A stretch of 22,844 bases of DNA from a virus. Below are positions 12,681 to 17,976 of the stretch, one piece after another; the first letter of the stretch is position 1; each line of letters starts with the position of its first letter. The notes below the pieces were generated by a model that did no database searches, was not told the DNA's origin, and saw only the letters and a program-made list of their open reading frames with translations. Position numbers and translations under genes: made by a program. The DNA lies in the IMG/VR virus record IMGVR_UViG_3300021962_005476, positions 1 to 22,844 of that record; one strand, written 5' to 3'.

Positions 12681-15197
12681 ATGAGAGCAGAACTACTTTA
12701 CGAATCCGCAGTCGATGAATTAAAAAAGAAATTACCTAGCCTACGCAAAATAGACTACAGTACTATTGACAATTTAATGCAACGCATCAGTAAGCGTTAC
12801 AAGATCACCGGCAAAAAATTACATGACTTATTTGTGAGCAAATACGGTCATACGCCAGACACCTGGATAAAAAAATACAAAGAAAAGCTAGGTGAAGAAG
12901 GTGTGGCGGAAGATTTGTCAGAAGCTAGAAATAGTTTATTTGCTTTTGTGAAGCAACAGTTTCCTACTTGGCCTGATTATGTATTGAAAGACTTCTTATA
13001 TCCACAAGCCAAGGGCATCCGTGACCAAGCAGAGTTAGATGATTTTCTCAAAAGAAATAAACAAGACTTTGGTAATTGTAAATGGACACTGACTAAACTG
13101 CCTATAACATTTGATATCTTTACACCAAAGACTCAGCGTATGCTTGCTAGTCGTGAAGGTGGTAGTTCTAATCCTTTTCAAGTTCCAAGAGATGCCGAAA
13201 GACATGCACAACAATCACAAATGATTCAGCAAAAAGGCGTAAGTGCTGAACCTATTATTGTTGCTAAATTATCAAACGGGTATGATTTGATTGAAGGTTG
13301 GCACAGAACTATTCAACATTTGAAGGCATTCCCTCAAGGATACACAGGCCCTGCTTGGGTATGCACTGGGGCCACATACAAAAGTGAAAGCGTTGAGCAA
13401 GGTGTGGCGGAAGGTTTAGATGAGGCAGTAGGCGGTAACTATCTATATCACGCTACAAGTGCGAGTGGTCTTAAAGGAATGTTATCGTCGGGTAGTATTC
13501 GATCAGCAAGAGCACCACAGGCAGCAACCTCAGCGCAAACCAAACTGCCTACAGTAAGTGTAACCAGAGATTGGGGTTATGCTAATGGTGTTAACGCACA
13601 AACACAAATGGTAAGCATTGGTAGAGATGCAATATTAGTACTAGATCGTAATGCAGTTGAAAGTAATTTCAAAACATTAGGTACAAGTCAAAGTACAAAT
13701 ATCAAAGGACTAGCATTCAATCCATATCTTACAAAAAATGGAGTGGCAAGATCACAGAACACAGATCCAATGGCAAGAAATATTGCAAAGGCCAAGGCAA
13801 AAAACGCCGAACCTACTGCAAAAGCAGGTGGAGAATTTGAAGAAGCAGTAGTTGTTCCAAAAGGTGCATTGCCTTTAAAAGGAACAATGGTTGGGTTTTG
13901 GGTTAATCCTAAAAGCGAACTGATGAAAGATCCTTCTATAATGAATGATCCTCGTAGATTAGATATGGTAAGACCCAATCAATTTACAAAAGCAACACAA
14001 ACGCAAGGTGTGGCGGAAGATTGGCAGAAAGTCAACAAGAGTGACAAGACTGATGGCATGAGTGGCAAAGCAGTTAAAGCATATCGTAGAGAGAATCCAG
14101 GTAGTAAGTTAAAGACTGCTGTAACAACTAAGCCAAGTAAATTAAAGAAGGGCAGTAAAGCTGCCAGCCGTCGTAAAAGTTTCTGTGCTAGAATGGGTGG
14201 AATGAAGAAACATAATGCTAGTGTCAAGACTAAGCGAGATCCAGATAGCCCAATCAACAAAGCATTGCGTAGATGGAACTGTGAATCTATTGAAGAATTA
14301 CAACAATTAACAATGATTGCTGAACAAAAAATTGCTGAGGCAAAGAATCCTGCAATGCAAGCTGCTATTGCTATTGCTAAAAAAAAAGAGAGAATGAAAG
14401 AAGGTGAAGTGTTGCAATTCCCCAACAAGCAACAACCTACTAAACCTAACGTAAGTCCATTACAAAAGAAAAAACAAGTAACACAACGCACAACTAGTCA
14501 GAACGTTGTGCCAATTGCTAAAAAACCAGCCGGTATTACTTGGAAGAAGTTACCCAAAGATGTATTGAAATTAGCTAACGATTGGTTCTGGGCTGACATG
14601 GAAGATGGAGGTTCAGCAGCCGTACTAGATCCAAAAGGATATGGTTCTGGTACTAGAAATCAATTACAATTTATCACGGCACAACTACAACAACGTGGTT
14701 GGAATATTGATCATGATGAGGAAGTTGATAACGTCTTACTCACCAATAAAACGGGCCAGTCTGTTCTACTACCAAGAGATGATGCATATGACTTTAAGGG
14801 TTGGGCAGCAGGCACGAATAGTCATTTACGTGAATCTATTGAACAAAAAGATGATGTGCAAAAAATTAAAAATTTTATTAAATGGTCGATGATAACATTG
14901 AATATAGAAAAGCCATATCCTAAATTTACATTGAGTAGAGATACAGAACAGGCACAAAAAGGTCATCGCACTGGAATGCACACTGGAGATAGAATTTGGG
15001 TATATATTGAGAATAGAAATTTAGTTGATATATTCCGTACTATATTCCATGAGTTAGTACATCATAGACAAGACCAACTTGGTATGATTAAGCACGGTGA
15101 TAGCTATCCTGGAAGTCCTATTGAAGCACTAGCAGATATGATGGCAGGCAAGTATATAAAAATATACGGTAAAGAACATTCAGATATATTTCAATGA
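12681..15197 (+). CDS. Multidomain tagged protein: ParB-like, ART-like?, basic and zinc-peptidase segments
   Basis: 838 residues, starting M-R-A-E-L-L-Y-E-S (L-x-E at 6-8). G-V-A-E joints begin at residues 74, 241 and 443. Module 1 (9-73): small basic helical domain. Module 2 (78-240): contains E190-P-I-I-V, then G-Y-x-L-I-E-G-W-H-R-T, a ParB/sulfiredoxin-like strand-helix. Module 3 (245-442): Y-H257-A-T with G-M-L-S-S-G-S-I, then V-S-V-T-R-D, then E385-F-E387-E388, which resembles an ADP-ribosyltransferase fold (tentative). Module 4: a basic region (450-535) with R-R-K-S-F-C502 and R-R-W-N-C534, a linker, and a C-terminal peptidase with H790-E-L-V-H794 and a likely third ligand E815 in P-I-E-A-L-A-D. 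T4 Alt is a packaged, injected ADP-ribosyltransferase, so the parallel is striking but unproven. It overlaps the next gene (ATGA). Confidence 0.7.
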   Translation: MRAELLYESAVDELKKKLPSLRKIDYSTIDNLMQRISKRYKITGKKLHDLFVSKYGHTPDTWIKKYKEKLGEEGVAEDLSEARNSLFAFVKQQFPTWPDYVLKDFLYPQAKGIRDQAELDDFLKRNKQDFGNCKWTLTKLPITFDIFTPKTQRMLASREGGSSNPFQVPRDAERHAQQSQMIQQKGVSAEPIIVAKLSNGYDLIEGWHRTIQHLKAFPQGYTGPAWVCTGATYKSESVEQGVAEGLDEAVGGNYLYHATSASGLKGMLSSGSIRSARAPQAATSAQTKLPTVSVTRDWGYANGVNAQTQMVSIGRDAILVLDRNAVESNFKTLGTSQSTNIKGLAFNPYLTKNGVARSQNTDPMARNIAKAKAKNAEPTAKAGGEFEEAVVVPKGALPLKGTMVGFWVNPKSELMKDPSIMNDPRRLDMVRPNQFTKATQTQGVAEDWQKVNKSDKTDGMSGKAVKAYRRENPGSKLKTAVTTKPSKLKKGSKAASRRKSFCARMGGMKKHNASVKTKRDPDSPINKALRRWNCESIEELQQLTMIAEQKIAEAKNPAMQAAIAIAKKKERMKEGEVLQFPNKQQPTKPNVSPLQKKKQVTQRTTSQNVVPIAKKPAGITWKKLPKDVLKLANDWFWADMEDGGSAAVLDPKGYGSGTRNQLQFITAQLQQRGWNIDHDEEVDNVLLTNKTGQSVLLPRDDAYDFKGWAAGTNSHLRESIEQKDDVQKIKNFIKWSMITLNIEKPYPKFTLSRDTEQAQKGHRTGMHTGDRIWVYIENRNLVDIFRTIFHELVHHRQDQLGMIKHGDSYPGSPIEALADMMAGKYIKIYGKEHSDIFQ
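12898..12912 (+). repeat. GVAE joint, copy 5
   Basis: AAGGTGTGGCGGAAG, joint at residue 74 of the 838-residue protein. It is followed by D-L-S-E-A, a second L-x-E site with Ala after the Glu. Confidence 0.85.
13399..13413 (+). repeat. GVAE joint, copy 6
   Basis: AAGGTGTGGCGGAAG, joint at residue 241. It is followed by L-D-E-A, again L-x-E then Ala, at the start of the ART-like module. Confidence 0.85.
14005..14019 (+). repeat. GVAE joint, copy 7
   Basis: AAGGTGTGGCGGAAG, joint at residue 443, between the ART-like module and the basic Cys-containing module. Confidence 0.85.
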
Positions 15198-15637
15198 GAG
15201 CAAAAGAATTTGTATCAGAGGTGGTTAATCCAGAAACATTAGGTGATCCTAATGATACTAGTTCTGGACCAAGTTGGGAGCATGAGGTTCGTATAGGTCC
15301 ATACATCTATAAAGCAGAACATTACTTAGCATTAGGTGATATACCTGGATTAGTAATAAGTGCATACGACCCAAGACAACCAGTAGGTAAACAGTATATA
15401 GGCCAGGCCGTATTTGTACTTCATACTGAAGAAGATAATCAACAATGGCTTCAAAGTGACGAGACACAAGTTGAAGAAAAATATCGTAGTAAAGGGGTAG
15501 CAAGTACAATGTATGCTTATGCTAAAATGTTAGGGAATGACATTAAACCAAGTCCTTATCAAAGTCAAATGGGTAAACAAATGTGGCATAAATGGAATGA
15601 AAAGGGTGATGCACAGCACCTAGTACCTGAAAAATAA
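15194..15637 (+). CDS. Tagged GNAT-like acetyltransferase
   Basis: 147 residues, starting M-R-A-K-E-F-V-S-E (V-x-E at 7-9). The rest resembles a small GNAT domain: a strand G-Q-A-V-F-V-L-H, then V-E-E-K-Y-R-S-K-G-V-A-S-T-M-Y-A-Y-A, which fits the R/Q-x-x-G-x-A/G acetyl-CoA loop, then I-K-P-S-P-Y-Q-S-Q-M-G-K-Q-M-W. GNAT enzymes move an acetyl group from acetyl-CoA to amines; the substrate is not evident. If packaged, a host protein would be a natural target, by analogy with T4 Alt and Mod, which modify host proteins chemically; this is inference. Start overlaps the zinc-peptidase gene's stop by four bases (ATGA), and one base separates it from the next tagged gene. Confidence 0.6.
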   Translation: MRAKEFVSEVVNPETLGDPNDTSSGPSWEHEVRIGPYIYKAEHYLALGDIPGLVISAYDPRQPVGKQYIGQAVFVLHTEEDNQQWLQSDETQVEEKYRSKGVASTMYAYAKMLGNDIKPSPYQSQMGKQMWHKWNEKGDAQHLVPEK

Positions 15638-15638
15638 A

Positions 15639-16928
15639 ATGAGAGCCTGTGAGTTTTTAATTGAATACAATAGAGCCAAAACTGCACAGATGGTAGGTCC
15701 GCAGTTGATAAATGCCTTTGCAACAGGCGGAGACAAACAACAGTATCAATTCTATAATACAACATTTGTATTTCCTGATGGTCAACCAAATACAGAAGCA
15801 ATACTTGCAGAAGTATTACGTAACTTAGAAGAAGCAGATCCAACTAAAAATAAAATATATGTTCCATGGTTAGCACGTGAGTATGCTAAACAAAACATCA
15901 AACGTTTAGAAGATGCACATGTGTTAGGTCCATTGTTAGCAGATTATGACAAATATAAAAAGCGTAATGATTTTCGTGCTGATGCTAAGGATATCATGCG
16001 GTTGACCTATCCTCAGTTCTACACAATAATGAATAACTATGAGCCTCCAGCAGAGCCACTAAAAGATAAAGGGCAAGCAGTAGAAGTTTATAGAGATAAT
16101 GATGTAAGAGTTGTTATACCAGAAAATGAACAAGCTGCTTGTTATTATGGTCAAGGTACTCGTTGGTGTACAGCAGCCACAAAAGGAACAAATTATTTTA
16201 GTAGATACAGTAGTAAAGAAAGACCATTGTATATTTTGTTACCTACCCAACCTAGCTATGATGGTGAAAAATATCAATTACATTTTGGTTCAGACCAATT
16301 CATGGATGAACAGGATGACCCAATTAATTTATACGAATTGTTAACTGAAAGATTCCCTGACCTTTACAAATACTTCATTACAAAAGAACCTGAAGTTAAA
16401 GAGTTGGTTCCTTTTACAGATGATGCTTTATTAGCATCAATGGGTTTACAAATTCGTGATTTAACAATGGATCATGTTTATCAAATGGCAAGTGATTGGG
16501 AAGACAATGACAGTTATTTTAAAGACTGGCAATTAGACACCGCTAAAAAAATGGGTATCATTAATGATGAAATGGATGATGACGAAATCTGGGAAGTCAT
16601 ACATGATAATCCTAAAATTAATGACTACTTTGATTATAATGATGATGCTAGAAGATTTTTGGTTGATATAAAAAGTGCATTAGCAGTAACACCATCACAG
16701 ATGAAAGAAATTGCTATTGATATAATGAATGATACAAATGAGTCGGATGAACCTGTAACTTATTACAATTTAGGTCTGATAATGGCTCATCATATAAAAA
16801 AATATTTTAATCCTTATTGGAAAAATTATGGGTGGCGTAGTAGAAATGATGAAGACCATGGTGTTGCTGAGTGGGTAGCAGAACATATTTCTATTAGCAG
16901 ACAAGGACAAGTAAGTTACGCAAGATAA
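15639..16928 (+). CDS. Tagged protein with GTRWCTA motif, unknown function
   Basis: 429 residues, starting M-R-A-C-E-F-L-I-E (L-x-E at 7-9). The N-terminal third is helical. Central residues hold a phage-typical domain: C-Y-Y-G-Q-G-T-R-W-C-T-A-A-T-K, then N-Y-F-S-R-Y, then P-L-Y-I-L-L-P, then K-Y-Q-L-H-F-G-S-D-Q-F-M-D-E-x-D-x-P. The order (W-C-T, aromatic strands, Q-F-M-D-E) looks like a small mixed alpha/beta domain; no reaction is known to me. The C-terminal half is very acidic (D-E-M-D-D-D-E-I-W and Y-F-D-Y-N-D-D) and may mimic nucleic acid. It is the last tagged gene; a sigma70-type promoter and the replication genes follow. A G-V-A-E at residue 408 uses different codons and is not counted as a joint. 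Confidence 0.6.
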   Translation: MRACEFLIEYNRAKTAQMVGPQLINAFATGGDKQQYQFYNTTFVFPDGQPNTEAILAEVLRNLEEADPTKNKIYVPWLAREYAKQNIKRLEDAHVLGPLLADYDKYKKRNDFRADAKDIMRLTYPQFYTIMNNYEPPAEPLKDKGQAVEVYRDNDVRVVIPENEQAACYYGQGTRWCTAATKGTNYFSRYSSKERPLYILLPTQPSYDGEKYQLHFGSDQFMDEQDDPINLYELLTERFPDLYKYFITKEPEVKELVPFTDDALLASMGLQIRDLTMDHVYQMASDWEDNDSYFKDWQLDTAKKMGIINDEMDDDEIWEVIHDNPKINDYFDYNDDARRFLVDIKSALAVTPSQMKEIAIDIMNDTNESDEPVTYYNLGLIMAHHIKKYFNPYWKNYGWRSRNDEDHGVAEWVAEHISISRQGQVSYAR

Positions 16929-16951
16929 GGGTAAATCTTTACACAAAAAGT

Positions 16952-16979
16952 TTGACTTCTTTACGATTTCATGTATAAT
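16952..16979 (+). promoter_or_regulatory. Sigma70-type promoter, TTGACT-N16-TATAAT
   Basis: A -35 TTGACT at 16952-16957 and a perfect -10 TATAAT at 16974-16979, spaced by 16 bases, precede the dsbA-like gene. This differs in type from the late-promoter motifs upstream and would be read by unmodified host polymerase, as for early phage genes. Confidence 0.8.
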
Positions 16980-16991
16980 AAGTACTTTCTC

Positions 16992-16997
16992 AAGGAG
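16992..16997 (+). promoter_or_regulatory. Ribosome binding site of dsbA-like gene
   Basis: AAGGAG, five bases before the ATG at 17003, is one of the strongest Shine-Dalgarno sites in the window. It fixes the start. Confidence 0.85.
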
Positions 16998-17002
16998 TAT
17001 TT

Positions 17003-17266
17003 ATGAGTGATGTGAAAACATTCAACGGCGATCAGAAGATTAAACTTACCCAACTTGTCAATGAGGGTATGGCAGTAATGCACGAAATTGACACATTAAA
17101 TGGTGGTCTTACAGACACTATCAAAGCAATTGCAGAAGAACTAGAAGTTAAACCTAGTGTACTTAAGAAAGCAATCAGAGTGGCCCATAAAGCGAGCCTA
17201 ACACAATCAAATCAAGAACACGAACAACTCAACACTATTTTGGAAACAGTGGGTAAAACAATATAA
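17003..17266 (+). CDS. dsbA: DsbA-like dsDNA-binding protein
   Basis: 87 residues against 89 for T4 DsbA, all helical. The C-terminal half (E-E-L-E-V-K-P-S-V-L-K-K-A-I-R, then a polar helix ending L-N-T-I-L-E-T-V-G) follows the T4 DsbA pattern E-L-G-V-D-G-K-x-F-N-R-L-L. T4 DsbA binds double-stranded DNA near late promoters and aids late transcription. It is behind a sigma70-type promoter and a strong ribosome binding site, at the head of the replication block. The stop overlaps the ATG at 17266 (TAATG), probably a relic of where the homing endonuclease gene inserted. An alternative is another small phage DNA-binding protein of similar shape. Confidence 0.6.
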   Translation: MSDVKTFNGDQKIKLTQLVNEGMAVMHEIDTLNGGLTDTIKAIAEELEVKPSVLKKAIRVAHKASLTQSNQEHEQLNTILETVGKTI

Positions 17267-17279
17267 TGGTGTTACCTCT

Positions 17280-17287
17280 GATAAATA
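17280..17287 (+). promoter_or_regulatory. Late-promoter-like GATAAATA before HNH gene
   Basis: GATAAATAATATAGG sits in the 98-base stretch between the dsbA-like stop and the preferred HNH start at 17365. It is the same octamer as at 5258. A private late promoter is common for free-standing homing endonucleases. Confidence 0.4.
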
Positions 17288-17352
17288 ATATAGGGCGAAC
17301 AGGAGTAATTACCTTTCTGTGCCGAATCACAGATAGCCCATCTATTACTATT

Positions 17353-17357
17353 CGGAG
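17353..17357 (+). promoter_or_regulatory. Ribosome binding site that sets the HNH start
   Basis: CGGAG seven bases before the ATG at 17365 favours this start over the in-frame ATG at 17266, which has no Shine-Dalgarno site and would add 33 residues with no match to the family. Confidence 0.65.
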
Positions 17358-17364
17358 TATCAAA

Positions 17365-17976
17365 ATGAGTTCAAGAAAACACAGATTAGTCTGGGAATCC
17401 GTTAACGGTCCTATACCAAAAGACCTAGACGGTAGGTCTTATGAAGTACATCATATTGATGGAAATCATAATAACAATGAAATTTCTAATTTACAATTGG
17501 TTACTATCCAAGAACACTATAATATCCATTCTTTGCAAGAAGACTGGAATGCGTGTGTACTTATAGGTTTAAGGTTGAATAAAACCACAGAAGAAATATC
17601 AAAACTTAATAGCATGGCCGCTAAAAAAAGAATAGAAAACGGTACGCATCATTTTCTTAAGGGAGGTCCGAGAGAAGATTTGAAGGGTGATAAAAACCCA
17701 ATGAAAAATCTCATTACTGCTAAAAAAGTCGGTGATTCGACTAGAGGTAAAACTAAAAATTGGACCGAGAAAAGAACACAAGCGGATCTCAACAGAAGAG
17801 GTAAAAAATTAAATTATACTCCTGAAGGGTTAACAAAACAAACAGAAAGTAGAAGAAACCAATTTTTAATGAATAATCCAACCAATATAAAAATGACATG
17901 TATTCATTGTGACAAGACGATTGATAAACCAAATCATACTCGTTGGCACGGTGATAATTGTAGGAGTAAACAATAA
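17365..17976 (+). CDS. Free-standing HNH homing endonuclease
   Basis: 203 residues from the preferred start. HNH core: R-x-Y-E-V-H29-H30-I-D-G-N34-x-x-N-N-E-I-S-N42-L-x-L-V-T, then E-H51-Y-N-I-H. H29/H30, N42 and H51 are the expected catalytic and metal residues. The middle is basic, with G-D-K-N-P-M and G-K-x-x-x-W-T-E-K-R segments like the NUMOD DNA-binding motifs of homing enzymes. A C-terminal zinc-finger-like C179-x2-C182-x12-H195-x3-C199 is present. Such enzymes cut a cognate site in a phage lacking the gene so that repair copies it in; the target is probably the dsbA-polymerase junction. It lies between dsbA-like and polymerase genes, in line with that. No intron or split host gene is seen. 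The stop overlaps the polymerase start (TAATG). Intact, so likely active. Confidence 0.85.
   Translation: MSSRKHRLVWESVNGPIPKDLDGRSYEVHHIDGNHNNNEISNLQLVTIQEHYNIHSLQEDWNACVLIGLRLNKTTEEISKLNSMAAKKRIENGTHHFLKGGPREDLKGDKNPMKNLITAKKVGDSTRGKTKNWTEKRTQADLNRRGKKLNYTPEGLTKQTESRRNQFLMNNPTNIKMTCIHCDKTIDKPNHTRWHGDNCRSKQ

Noticed and set aside
14379-14387. Run of nine A as a programmed frameshift site
   Set aside because: The zero frame continues intact to the peptidase domain, and the shifted frames show no conserved product. It may be a sequencing or replication slippage spot only.
13979-14491. Minus-strand open frame of 170 codons inside the 838-residue gene
   Set aside because: It lies wholly opposite a well-supported gene, encodes a Leu/Cys-rich sequence typical of antisense frames, and has no ribosome binding site. 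The same applies to the other minus-strand frames in the window.
16860-16871. G-V-A-E at residue 408 of the WCTA protein as an eighth joint
   Set aside because: It is coded GGTGTTGCTGAG, unlike the invariant GGTGTGGCGGA, and lies near the C-terminus with no module after it. Probably coincidence.
17266-17364. Longer HNH start at 17266
   Set aside because: No ribosome binding site, added residues fit no domain, and a good CGGAG precedes 17365. The stretch reads better as leader DNA with GATAAATA.
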